A DNA stretch of 9,727 bases from Alphaproteobacteria bacterium (GTDB lineage Bacteria > Pseudomonadota > Alphaproteobacteria > ATCC43930 > CGMCC-115725), in contig JAFMSA010000111.1 of assembly GCA_017353855.1 (NCBI GenBank), positions 1-9,727 of the forward strand, read 5' to 3'. The position numbers and the translations under genes are program-made. Shown piece after piece: positions 1 through 7,221 of this stretch (its first letter is position 1; each line of letters opens with the position of its first letter). The notes beneath the pieces are model-generated. The model made no database searches. It worked only from the letters and a program-made list of their open reading frames with translations, and had not been told where the DNA came from.

Positions 1-589
1 GCGCAGCCAACGCGGAGGGGTTGACCTGCACCCGCGCGGCATAGGGCTTCTGCCCGAAGATAAAGACCTGCCCCACACCCTCCACCTGCGACAGCCTTTC
101 TGCGAGGATCAGGTTGGCGTAGTCGTCGAGCCGGTATTCAGGGACCGCATCCGAATGGACCGCGTAGATCAGGATCGGGAAATCCGCCGGATTGACCTTT
201 TTGTAGGTGGGCGGGTTCGGCAGGTCCTTCGGCAACAACCCGCTCGCCGCGTTTATCGCCGTCACCACATCCACCGCGGCGGCGTCAATGTTGCGCGACA
301 GATCGAACTGCAACGTGATCGTCATCGTCCCGGTGCCGGAGAGCGAGGTCATCTGGGCCAGCGAGGGGATCGAGGTAAATTGCTGTTCGAGCGGTGTGGC
401 GACCGAAGAGGCCATTGTCTGCGGGCTCGCACCCGGAAAGGCCGCGGTGACGGTAATCGTCGGAAAATCGACATTCGGCAACGGCGCGACCGGCAGCAGC
501 CCGTAGGAGCCGATGCCGAAGACGAGCACGCCCAGCATCAACAGCGATGTCCCGATCGGCCGCCGAATGAACGGTTCCGAGATGCTCAT
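1..589 (-). CDS. RND efflux permease, second paralogue (MdtC/MuxC-like), N-terminal part only
   Basis: The first 196 codons of an inner-membrane RND (resistance-nodulation-division) proton-driven drug exporter; the rest lies beyond the left edge. My translation begins MSISEPFIRRPIGTSLLMLG, with transmembrane helix 1 at about residues 12-34, followed by the start of the periplasmic porter domain, including the family-typical PGASPQTMASSVATPLEQQF and FGQKPYA segments. Counted by eye it is about 72% identical to the N-terminus of the complete permease at 1251-4400, so the two are close paralogues, as expected for the heteromeric MdtB/MdtC or MuxB/MuxC pairs. The ATG is preceded by AGGA with a 9-nt spacer. 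It lies 87 bp downstream of the marR stop in the same direction, and I see no promoter in that gap, so it is probably the last seen member of the operon. The proton-relay residues and the C-terminal half are not visible, so its integrity cannot be judged. Confidence 0.93.
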   Translation of the reverse strand, partial: MSISEPFIRRPIGTSLLMLGVLVFGIGSYGLLPVAPLPNVDFPTITVTAAFPGASPQTMASSVATPLEQQFTSIPSLAQMTSLSGTGTMTITLQFDLSRNIDAAAVDVVTAINAASGLLPKDLPNPPTYKKVNPADFPILIYAVHSDAVPEYRLDDYANLILAERLSQVEGVGQVFIFGQKPYAARVQVNPSALAA

Positions 590-676
590 CGGCGCTTATC
601 CTGCTCTGTTGTGAAAGGTTCGCAGCCCGACTCGCCAGGTCCGGCAAGCCGGGCGGCACGACCGCGCGCATGGCGG

Positions 677-1264
677 TCAGGCGGTGGCGCCACTGTCCGA
701 TACCTCGGCCGCCATGTCGGCGACGGCCGGGCTATCCTCCGCTTCCTCCCGGATGACGAGATTGTTTTTGATGTGCTCGAGAATGTGGATCACGGTGTCT
801 CGGGCCTGCGGCGGCATGTCCGAGAACGCCTCATCCCGAATTGTCTTATTGATCGCGAGAATCTGCGTCACCACCGCCCGGGCGGCGGCGGTGAGCCAAA
901 GCGTGCGGATGCGTCTGTCGGTCGGATGGGCCCGACGCACGACCAGCCCCTGTTCATGAAGCTTGTCGAGCATCCGCACCAGCGCTATCGGCTCGACGCC
1001 AAGCCAGGCCGCGACCTCCGCTTGGCTGAGACCCTCGTTTGCGGCGATATTAAGCACGACCGCCGCCTGCTGGCGCGTGAGCGGAAGCCCTGTCTGCCGC
1101 GCGCGGCGCTCGAAACGCCGCTTGATCAGCCGCGAGACATCATTCACCAGAAACCCGAAATTGCGGCCGAACCCCGGTTGTTCTCCGGGTTGTGCGACCC
1201 CGGGCTCAGCCGCCGCATCGAGCGACCCGATCACGGGAAGCTTCGGAGTCTCACTCGCCGCCAT
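677..1264 (-). CDS. MarR-family winged-helix transcriptional regulator
   Basis: A 195-residue regulator, probably a dimeric ligand-responsive repressor. The core looks like a MarR fold: a dimerisation helix at about residues 36-57 (NFGFLVNDVSRLIKRRFERR), a helix-turn-helix at about 79-105 (LSQAEVAAWLGVEPIALVRM), and a wing at about 108-124 carrying the characteristic DRR motif (D116-R117-R118), followed by C-terminal dimerisation helices. It is longer than a typical MarR protein (about 140-160 aa), with a Pro/Ala/Gly-rich N-terminal extension of about 30 residues and an acidic tail. The ATG is supported by a strong GGAGGG Shine-Dalgarno 5 nt upstream, which lies inside the preceding permease gene. 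The start overlaps that gene's stop by 14 bp, implying translational coupling. Position between two pump permeases suggests local control of the efflux operon; the ligand is unknown. Confidence 0.93.
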   Translation of the reverse strand: MAASETPKLPVIGSLDAAAEPGVAQPGEQPGFGRNFGFLVNDVSRLIKRRFERRARQTGLPLTRQQAAVVLNIAANEGLSQAEVAAWLGVEPIALVRMLDKLHEQGLVVRRAHPTDRRIRTLWLTAAARAVVTQILAINKTIRDEAFSDMPPQARDTVIHILEHIKNNLVIREEAEDSPAVADMAAEVSDSGATA

Positions 1265-4200
1265 GGCGACCCTCCACCAGTGCGGGTCTTGGCCTGTCCG
1301 TGAGAGCTTCCTGCGCCCGCGATGGCCGGTAGGGACGCCCCACCCAACGGGAGAACCGTTCGAGATAGAGGTAAATGATCGGCGTTGTGTACAGCGTTAA
1401 CCACTGCGAAACCAGCAGTCCGCCGATAATCGCGATGCCGAGCGGGCGCCGCAGCTCCGAACCCGCCCCCTGTCCCAGCGCGATCGGCAACGAGCCGAAC
1501 AGGGCCGCAAAAGTCGTCATCATGATCGGCCGGAAGCGCAACAGGCACGCCTGGTGAATCGCCTCCCGCGGGCTTTTCCCTTCGAGCCGCTCCGCCTGCA
1601 GCGCGAAATCGATCATCATGATCGCGTTCTTTTTGACGATGCCGATCAGCAGAATGACCCCGATCATCGCAATCACGCTGAGATCGTAACGAAGCAACAT
1701 CAGTGCCAACAATGCGCCCACACCGGCCGACGGCAGCGCCGAGAGGATCGTGATCGGGTGGACGTAGCTCTCGTAAAGCATGCCGAGGACGATATAGACG
1801 ACGAGGATCGCGGCCGCGACGAGGAGCGGCGTCGAGGACAGCGAGGCTTGGAACGCCCGCGCCGTACCTTGGAAGGAACCATCGAGCGTCCCCGGCACAC
1901 GAAGCTGCCGCATCACCGCCTGGATCTTGTCGACCGCCTGACCGAGCGAGTATCCCGGCGTGAGGTTGAAGGACAATGTCGCCGCCGGGAACTGTCCCTG
2001 GTGATTGACGGAGAGCGGCTCGACCTTGGTCGCCAGATGCGCAAACGTGCTGAGCGGCACCTGCGTCCCGTTCGGTCCGGGAATGTAGATTTTCGACAAC
2101 GCCGTCGGGTCGTCCTGGAACCCGGGCTGCACCTCCAGGACGACCTTGTACTGGCTCGTCGCGGTGTAGATCGTCGCGATCTGACGTTGTCCGAACGCAT
2201 CGTACAGCGTCTCGTCGATCAGTGAAGGCGAGATGCCCATTCGCGAGGCCGCGTCGCGGTCAATGTCGATCGCGATATGCGGCGCGGCGATTTGCTGGTC
2301 GTTAGCGACATCCTGAAGCTCGGGCATCTTTTTCATCTCGCCCTCGATGATCGGCGCCCAATGATTGAGCTCGTCGACGTCGGTGTCGGTCAGCGTGTAT
2401 TGATAGAGGGTCCGGCTCAGACGCCCGCCAATGCTGATGTCCTGCCCGGACTGCATAAAGAATTTGACGCCCTCGACCTTCGCCACCTTCGGACGCAGGC
2501 GCTGGATGATCTGATTGGAGGTCTCCGCCCGCTGGTCGTGCGGGACCAGCTGGATGAACACGCGAGCGGTATTCTCGGTCGGGTTGTAGGCATTGGCGCC
2601 GGTGAACGCGAAGACGCCCGAAACGGCACGATCCTGCCGCACCGTATCGACGATCTTCTGAGTGAGGGCGGACATCGCGCTGAACGAGATGTCCTGGCGT
2701 GCGTCGGCTTGACCGAAGATGAAGCCGGTGTCCTGCTCCGGGAAAAACCCTTTCGGGATGACAATGTAGAGGTAACCGGTGACGACAATCAGCACCAGAG
2801 TCGACAGGAATGCCGGCAGCTGATGACGGAAGACGAAATGGAGCCCGCGGTCATAGAGGTTGAGGAACGCTACGAAAAAACGCTCGGCCAGTTGATTGAG
2901 GCGATTGCGCGAATGAAGTGCCTGCTGTTTCAGGAAAAGCGAGCACAGCACCGGGGTCAGGGTCAGCGAGATAAAGGCTGAGGCTACCACCGCCACGGAC
3001 ACCGTGACGGCGAATTCGCGGAACAGCCGTCCGATGATGCCGCCCATGAACAACAGCGGGATAAAGACCGCGATCAGCGAAAACGTGATGGAGATGATCG
3101 TAAAGCCGATCTGGCCAGCCCCCTTCAGCGCGGCCTCGAAGGGGGGATCGCCCTGTTCGATGTAGCGGACGATATTCTCGATCATGACGATCGCATCGTC
3201 GACGACGAAGCCCACCGAAATTGTCAGCGCCATCAACGAGATGTTGTCGAGGCTGTAGCCGATGCCGTACATGACTGCGAAAGTCGCCAGCAGCGACAGC
3301 GGCACGGCTACGCTCGGGATCACGGTCGCCCATAACGTGCGCAGGAAGAGGAAAATGACGAGGATGACCAAGCTGATGGTCAGCATCATCGTGAACTGCA
3401 CGTCACGCACCGCGGCGCGGATGACTAGCGAGCGGTCGGCGACAAGGTCGACCTTCACCGCGGGCGGGATCGATTCTTCGAGCCGCGGCAGCGTGCGCTG
3501 GATCGAGTCGACCAAGTCGATCGTGTTGGCGCCCGCCTGACGCTGGATCGCCAGGCCTTCGGCAGGCGTATTGAAATACCACGCGCCGATGCGCGCGTTT
3601 TGTACGCTATTGATGACGTCCCCGATGTCCTTGATCCGCACCGGAGCACCGTTGCGATAGGCGACGATGACGTTCTTGTAGGCCTCGGCATTGAAGAGCT
3701 GGTCGTTGGTGTCGAGCGTGTAGACCTGATGCGCGCCTTCGAGGCTGCCCTTCGGCCGGTTGACAGTCGCTTTCACCAATGCATTGCGCACATCCTCGAG
3801 GCCGATGCCGCGGGAGGCCAGCGACCCCGGATTAACCTGGATATGCGGCGCGTAAGGCCTCTGGCCGAAAATTCGCGCCTCGGAGACGCCCTTTGTCGTC
3901 GACAGCTTCTGCGCAAGGATCGTGTAGGCGAAATCATCCACCCGATAGATCGGCAGACTATCGGAGTGCACGGCGTAGATCAGAACGGCACGATCAGCGG
4001 GGTTGGTCTTGCGATAGGTCGGCGGGCTCGGCAGATCCGTCGGCAGCACGCCGCTGGCGGCGTTGATCGCGGTCTGCACATCCTGCGCAGCGGCATCGAT
4101 GTTGCGTTCGAGATCGAACTGCAGCGTGATCGATACCGATCCGATACCGCTCGTCGAGGTCATCTGATCGAGCGACGGGATCGTCGCGAATTGCTGTTCG

Positions 4201-4400
4201 AGCGGTGTGGCGACCGACGAGGCCATCGTATCCGGGCTTGCACCCGGATAATTGACCGAAACGACGATTGTCGGGAAATCGACTTTCGGCAACGCCGCAA
4301 CCGGCAACAGCGCGTAGGCGGCGATGCCGAACACCAACACCCCGAGCATCATCAGGGAGGTCGCGATCGGCCGGCGAATAAAGGGTTCGGAAATGCTCAT
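1251..4400 (-). CDS. RND multidrug efflux permease (MdtB/MuxB-like), complete
   Basis: A 1049-residue inner-membrane proton/drug antiporter, the usual length for the HAE1/AcrB-type RND family. The two-fold repeated architecture is visible: TM1 at about 11-31, a large periplasmic loop, TM2-6 at about 338-487, TM7 at about 528-547, a second periplasmic loop, and TM8-12 from about 858 to 1020. The proton-relay residues are present: D401-D402 in GFVVDDAIVMIEN (AcrB D407/D408) and K924 in GIVKKNAIMMIDFA (AcrB K940). The KKNAIMM sequence resembles MdtB/MdtC more than AcrB. It should assemble as a trimer, perhaps heteromeric with the paralogue at 1-589, and dock with the adaptor encoded upstream. 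The ATG lies 58 bp after the adaptor gene's stop. The last residues form a polar tail whose codons overlap the marR start and carry its ribosome-binding site. Nothing looks truncated; the substrate cannot be read from sequence. Confidence 0.96.
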   Translation of the reverse strand: MSISEPFIRRPIATSLMMLGVLVFGIAAYALLPVAALPKVDFPTIVVSVNYPGASPDTMASSVATPLEQQFATIPSLDQMTSTSGIGSVSITLQFDLERNIDAAAQDVQTAINAASGVLPTDLPSPPTYRKTNPADRAVLIYAVHSDSLPIYRVDDFAYTILAQKLSTTKGVSEARIFGQRPYAPHIQVNPGSLASRGIGLEDVRNALVKATVNRPKGSLEGAHQVYTLDTNDQLFNAEAYKNVIVAYRNGAPVRIKDIGDVINSVQNARIGAWYFNTPAEGLAIQRQAGANTIDLVDSIQRTLPRLEESIPPAVKVDLVADRSLVIRAAVRDVQFTMMLTISLVILVIFLFLRTLWATVIPSVAVPLSLLATFAVMYGIGYSLDNISLMALTISVGFVVDDAIVMIENIVRYIEQGDPPFEAALKGAGQIGFTIISITFSLIAVFIPLLFMGGIIGRLFREFAVTVSVAVVASAFISLTLTPVLCSLFLKQQALHSRNRLNQLAERFFVAFLNLYDRGLHFVFRHQLPAFLSTLVLIVVTGYLYIVIPKGFFPEQDTGFIFGQADARQDISFSAMSALTQKIVDTVRQDRAVSGVFAFTGANAYNPTENTARVFIQLVPHDQRAETSNQIIQRLRPKVAKVEGVKFFMQSGQDISIGGRLSRTLYQYTLTDTDVDELNHWAPIIEGEMKKMPELQDVANDQQIAAPHIAIDIDRDAASRMGISPSLIDETLYDAFGQRQIATIYTATSQYKVVLEVQPGFQDDPTALSKIYIPGPNGTQVPLSTFAHLATKVEPLSVNHQGQFPAATLSFNLTPGYSLGQAVDKIQAVMRQLRVPGTLDGSFQGTARAFQASLSSTPLLVAAAILVVYIVLGMLYESYVHPITILSALPSAGVGALLALMLLRYDLSVIAMIGVILLIGIVKKNAIMMIDFALQAERLEGKSPREAIHQACLLRFRPIMMTTFAALFGSLPIALGQGAGSELRRPLGIAIIGGLLVSQWLTLYTTPIIYLYLERFSRWVGRPYRPSRAQEALTDRPRPALVEGRHGGE
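1270..1275 (-). promoter_or_regulatory. Shine-Dalgarno for marR, inside the permease gene
   Basis: On the minus strand this reads GGAGGG, 5 nt before the marR ATG at 1264. It lies within the final codons of the upstream permease. It fixes the marR start and makes termination-linked (coupled) translation likely. Confidence 0.75.
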
Positions 4401-4458
4401 CGGCGACCGCCTTCTTGTCCGGATGCGTGGGCGGGATTGGCCGGAGGCCGGTTCGGCG

Positions 4459-5607
4459 TCACCCGGCCGTGCCCGGTGCCGCGTTGGAGGTTGTCGCCGG
4501 ATTGACGCGAGCGCCGTCGGTCAACCGGAACTGCCCGTCGACGACAACCCGTTCGCCCGCCGCCAGGCCTTTTGTCACCACCGCGATCCCGTCCTGGATC
4601 GCGGCTACGTCGACGGTGCGGCGCTCGACCGTGTTATCCGGCTTGATGATGTATGCGTAATGGCCGTCCGGACCTTCCTGGATGGTCTGCGCGGGAACCG
4701 TCGCAACATTGCGGCGCGTCGAGAGGACCACTCGCAGGCTGACGAATTCGCCGGGCCACAGCCGCTCGTCCGCGTTGTCAAAGCGCGCCTTCAGGTGGAT
4801 CGTGCCGGTGGCCTGGTCGATCGCATTGTCGATCAGCGTCAGCTTGCCCTCGGCCAGTTGCTTCTTGTTGTCGCCGCTGTAGGCATAGACGACGAGCGGC
4901 GACGATTTGTTATTTTGTATCAGATCGTCGAGCGTCTCCTGCGGCAGCGTGAAGCTGACAAAGATCGGCTTTACCTCGGTGATCATGACGAGCGGGGCAT
5001 TGTCGTTCGCATGAACGAGGTTGCCCTTGTCGACAAGCTTCGCGCCAAGACGCCCGTCGATCGGCGAACGGATGTTGGCGTAGTTGAGATTGAGCATGGC
5101 GGTGTTGATCTGCGCTTCGTCACCTTTGATCGAGGCCTGCAGCTGCCCGACAGTCGCCTTCTGCTGGTCGTAGCTCTGGCGCGTCTGCCAGCCCGAGCCC
5201 AGAAGTTTTTGGTAGCGGTCAAGATCCAATTGCGCGCCGACCAGCTGCGCCTCGTCTTTCTGCTTGGCCGCCTGTGCCTGCTCGAGCGCCGCCTGGAAGG
5301 GGCGCGGGTCGATTTGAATAAGCGGGTCTCCCGCCTTGACCTCTTGACCTTCCTTGAAATCGATGCCGACGATCTGGCCGTCGACGCGGCTCTTGATCGC
5401 GACCGAATTATAGGCCTGGACCGTGCCGATCCCGTGGAGGAATACCGGGACGTCCTGCGCGGCCACGGTTCCGGCGGTGACGGGTACCCCCGGCGCCGGC
5501 GCCTGCGCGGCCGCCGGCGTCACATTGCTTCCGGCGTTCAGCCGCCAGATCGCGATGATTGCGGCAACTGCGAGGACTGCGAGGACTCCAATCGCGCGCC
5601 GTGACAT
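4459..5607 (-). CDS. RND efflux membrane-fusion (periplasmic adaptor) protein, MdtA/AcrA-like
   Basis: A 382-residue adaptor of the HlyD/RND-MFP family that bridges the inner-membrane pump to an outer-membrane channel. A single N-terminal hydrophobic segment (about residues 5-22) serves as membrane anchor or signal; there is no lipobox cysteine, so unlike AcrA it is not an obvious lipoprotein. A Pro/Ala-rich linker follows, then the first half of the lipoyl (barrel-sandwich) domain at about 68-100, an alpha-helical hairpin at about 101-175, the second lipoyl half (YANIRSPIDGRLGAKLVDKG) at about 176-210, and beta-barrel plus membrane-proximal domains to the end. The tip of the hairpin has R131 and L135, matching the RxxxL part of the AcrA channel-docking motif, but T142 where AcrA has Ser. 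The ATG has an AGGAG Shine-Dalgarno 9 nt upstream. It is the first gene of the efflux operon. Confidence 0.95.
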   Translation of the reverse strand: MSRRAIGVLAVLAVAAIIAIWRLNAGSNVTPAAAQAPAPGVPVTAGTVAAQDVPVFLHGIGTVQAYNSVAIKSRVDGQIVGIDFKEGQEVKAGDPLIQIDPRPFQAALEQAQAAKQKDEAQLVGAQLDLDRYQKLLGSGWQTRQSYDQQKATVGQLQASIKGDEAQINTAMLNLNYANIRSPIDGRLGAKLVDKGNLVHANDNAPLVMITEVKPIFVSFTLPQETLDDLIQNNKSSPLVVYAYSGDNKKQLAEGKLTLIDNAIDQATGTIHLKARFDNADERLWPGEFVSLRVVLSTRRNVATVPAQTIQEGPDGHYAYIIKPDNTVERRTVDVAAIQDGIAVVTKGLAAGERVVVDGQFRLTDGARVNPATTSNAAPGTAG

Positions 5608-5624
5608 CCCAAGCGTCTCCTAAC

Positions 5625-5644
5625 CACGACATAATTATGGCGTG
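5625..5644. promoter_or_regulatory. 20-bp near-perfect palindrome, candidate MarR operator
   Basis: The sequence CACGACATAATTATGGCGTG pairs with its own reverse complement at 9 of 10 positions; the only mismatch is A5629 against G5640, and the central 10 bp are a perfect palindrome. Size, AT-rich core and symmetry fit a MarR dimer site. It lies between the predicted -10 box and the adaptor start codon, so binding there could block transcription early. That MarR binds it is inference. Confidence 0.5.
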
Positions 5645-5657
5645 ATCTATCATATAT

Positions 5658-5686
5658 ATTCTATACGAGTCACTTGGGGCTGCCAA
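5658..5686 (-). promoter_or_regulatory. Candidate sigma70 promoter of the efflux operon
   Basis: On the minus strand, TTGGCA (5686-5681, 5 of 6 matches to TTGACA) is separated by exactly 17 bp from TAGAAT (5663-5658, 5 of 6 matches to TATAAT). The predicted start of transcription is near 5651, giving a leader of about 44 nt that contains the 20-bp palindrome. The region is conspicuously AT-rich within a GC-rich background. Assigned by inspection only. Confidence 0.55.
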
Positions 5687-5710
5687 CCTTGGATCTTTTG
5701 CCGCAGCCGG

Positions 5711-5726
5711 GCGGCACCCGTGCCGC
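5711..5726 (-). repeat. Short GC hairpin after the small membrane-protein gene
   Basis: GCGGCAC and GTGCCGC form a perfect 7-bp inverted repeat around two bases, starting one base past the stop codon of the small gene on the minus strand. There is no following U-run, so it is at best a weak or atypical terminator separating that gene from the efflux promoter about 25 bp further on. Confidence 0.35.
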
Positions 5727-5727
5727 G

Positions 5728-5928
5728 CTATCGCCGCGCCGGCACTTCGATCGGCGCGCAATTCGTGCGCCCCGACATCAGGCAATCCTCAAGCCGCGAG
5801 CGTTCCCGCAACGCTTTGACGAGCACCACCCCGGCAATCGCCAGCGCGAGAATGATGATCAATCCGATCAAAGCCGCCGTCCGCCGTTGGTCGGCCTCGT
5901 CATCGCGCTGCTCAGACGGACTTTTCAT
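5728..5928 (-). CDS. Small single-helix membrane protein of unknown function
   Basis: A 66-residue protein: a charged N-terminus (EQRDDEADQRR), one hydrophobic helix at about residues 19-39 (ALIGLIIILALAIAGVVLVK), then a basic/acidic segment and a tail with two cysteines, C49 and C57, in LEDCLMSGRTNCAPIEVP. By the positive-inside rule the orientation is ambiguous because Arg flanks both sides. The two Cys could form a disulfide or bind a ligand if the tail is periplasmic. The tail resembles short hypothetical proteins I associate with Bradyrhizobium-like alphaproteobacteria, which argues it is a real gene; this is recollection, not a search. The start is uncertain: ATG at 5928 is chosen, but an in-frame TTG at 5958 would give 76 residues, with a GGGAGG motif lying rather far (14 nt or more) upstream of it. 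It lies upstream of, and co-directional with, the efflux operon but has its own boundary. No function is proposed. Confidence 0.7.
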   Translation of the reverse strand: MKSPSEQRDDEADQRRTAALIGLIIILALAIAGVVLVKALRERSRLEDCLMSGRTNCAPIEVPARR

Positions 5929-5992
5929 GAGCTCGTGAACGGCTATGCTGGCTCGCAAGCCTCGCGAGAATAGCTCCCTCCCGGTTCGCTAA

Positions 5993-6022
5993 CAACCACA
6001 GTCTGGTTGCGGGGTCGAACCC
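5993..6022. repeat. Two adjacent inverted repeats in the divergent intergenic region
   Basis: CAACCA (5993-5998) and TGGTTG (6004-6009) form a 6-bp stem around CAGTC, followed at once by GGGT-CGA-ACCC (6012-6022). They lie in the gap between the minus-strand small gene and the plus-strand CoA-transferase gene, about 45-75 bp before the latter's ATG. They could be operator or leader hairpins; I found no convincing -35/-10 pair here on either strand. Confidence 0.35.
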
Positions 6023-6066
6023 GTCTACGTTATTCACGCAAACTCTTCACAAAAGGATCACGCGCC

Positions 6067-7218
6067 ATGGCTCAGCCCGGGCCGCTTGCCGGCATCACGA
6101 TCATCGATCTCTCCCGCATTCTGGCGGGTCCGTACTGCACCTTGCTGCTCGCCGAGCTCGGAGCGCGCGTCATCAAAGTCGAACCGCCGGTCCAAGGCGA
6201 CGACGCACGCCAATACGGCCCGTTCAAAAACGGCAAATCGACGTATTTCGTCTCAGTAAACCGGGGCAAACAGTCGATTGCACTCGACCTCAAATCGCCC
6301 GATGGCCGCGGGATATTCGAACGGCTCCTCGACAGAGCGGACGCGCTGGTCGAGAACTTTCGCCCCGGTACGATGGAAAAACTCGGCTACGGCTGGGAAA
6401 GTCTGCATCCGCGCTATCCTCGTCTCGTTTACGCCGCCGCATCGGGGTTCGGTCACAGCGGTCCCTATTCCGGTTACCCGGCCTATGACATGGTCGTGCA
6501 GGGATTGGGCGGCATCATGAGCATCACCGGCCATCCCGGGATGCCGCTGACGCGGATCGGTACCTCGATCGGCGACCTTGCCGGCGGGCTCTACACCGCG
6601 ATCGCGCTTAACGCCGCGCTGCTGCACCGTGAGCGCAGCGGGGAGGCGACAAAGGTCGATGTAGCACTGTTCGATTGCCAGCTGGCGCTGCTCGAAAATG
6701 CGATTATGCGTTACACGACGACGGGAGAGATCCCGGGGCCGATGGGTGCGCGGCACCCCTCCATTACCCCCTTCGAGGCGTTCCGGACGGCGGACGGCAA
6801 TCTGATCATCGCTGCCGGCAATGACGGGCTCTTCGTCAAGCTGGCCCACGCTCTCGACCGCGCCGACCTCGCCGCGAATCCGCTGTTCCGGACCAACAGC
6901 CTGCGCAACCAGCACCAGGGAAAGCTCCGCGAGGAAATAGAGGATGTGCTGCGCAGCGAGACGACCGAGCATTGGATCGGGGTGCTCGAAAGCGCCGGAG
7001 TTCCCTGCGGCCCGGTCAACAATGTAGCGCAAGCGCTCGCTCATCCGCAGACCGCCGCCCGCAATATGCTGATCTCGGTCGACGATCCCGTCGCGGGCCC
7101 GCTCAAGCTCGCCGGCAACCCGATGAAACTCAGTGCTTTCGGCGACCCTGCAGAGCGGTCTCCCGCTCCGGACCTCGACGCCGACCGCGACGAGATCTTA
7201 CGCGAACTGGGCATGTAG
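6067..7218 (+). CDS. CaiB/BaiF family (family III) CoA-transferase
   Basis: A 383-residue cytoplasmic enzyme predicted to move CoA between carboxylic acids through an enzyme-aspartyl-CoA intermediate. Family III features are seen in order: the N-terminal LSRILAGPYCTLLLAELGA segment with GARVIKVEPP, NRGKQSIALDLK, VENFRPGTMEKLG, GFGHSGPYSGYPAYDMVVQG, the catalytic Asp as D170 in TSIGDLAGGLY (equivalent to D169 of CaiB and YfdW/Frc), and the C-terminal VPCGPVNNVAQALAHPQ. The length is normal for the family. The ATG at 6067 is preferred because AAGGA lies 9 nt upstream and homologous sequence starts immediately after; the reading frame stays open back to a TTG at 6007 but those residues look non-coding. 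It is the first gene of a plus-strand group, 50 bp before an acylase gene. The acyl-CoA substrate cannot be named: formyl-, carnitinyl-, succinyl- and racemase-type members share these motifs. Confidence 0.93.
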   Translation: MAQPGPLAGITIIDLSRILAGPYCTLLLAELGARVIKVEPPVQGDDARQYGPFKNGKSTYFVSVNRGKQSIALDLKSPDGRGIFERLLDRADALVENFRPGTMEKLGYGWESLHPRYPRLVYAAASGFGHSGPYSGYPAYDMVVQGLGGIMSITGHPGMPLTRIGTSIGDLAGGLYTAIALNAALLHRERSGEATKVDVALFDCQLALLENAIMRYTTTGEIPGPMGARHPSITPFEAFRTADGNLIIAAGNDGLFVKLAHALDRADLAANPLFRTNSLRNQHQGKLREEIEDVLRSETTEHWIGVLESAGVPCGPVNNVAQALAHPQTAARNMLISVDDPVAGPLKLAGNPMKLSAFGDPAERSPAPDLDADRDEILRELGM

Positions 7219-7221
7219 CAA

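Noticed and set aside
641..652. Small palindrome CCGGCAAGCCGG between marR and the second permease
   Set aside because: Five pairs with a two-base loop are too short for a confident terminator or operator in GC-rich DNA, and no U-run follows.
155..1303. Long plus-strand open frame of 382 codons opposite the permeases and marR
   Set aside because: It is very Arg/Asp/His-rich with no recognisable domain, and lies antisense to three well-supported genes. This is the usual shadow of GC-rich coding sequence.
3600..5604. Plus-strand open frames of 301 and 426 codons (3600-4505 and 4324-5604) opposite the permease and adaptor
   Set aside because: They have antisense composition with Arg/Asp/Val/Leu bias, no motifs, and they overlap each other. 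The minus-strand genes explain this region fully.
6005..6025. tRNA T-arm-like sequence (GGGGTCGAACCCG)
   Set aside because: The loop is not TTCGA in the proper register, and no anticodon or acceptor arms can be folded around it within about 80 bases.
6007..6066. TTG at 6007 as start of the CoA-transferase
   Set aside because: The extra 20 residues resemble no family member's N-terminus, and the ATG at 6067 has a well-spaced AAGGA.
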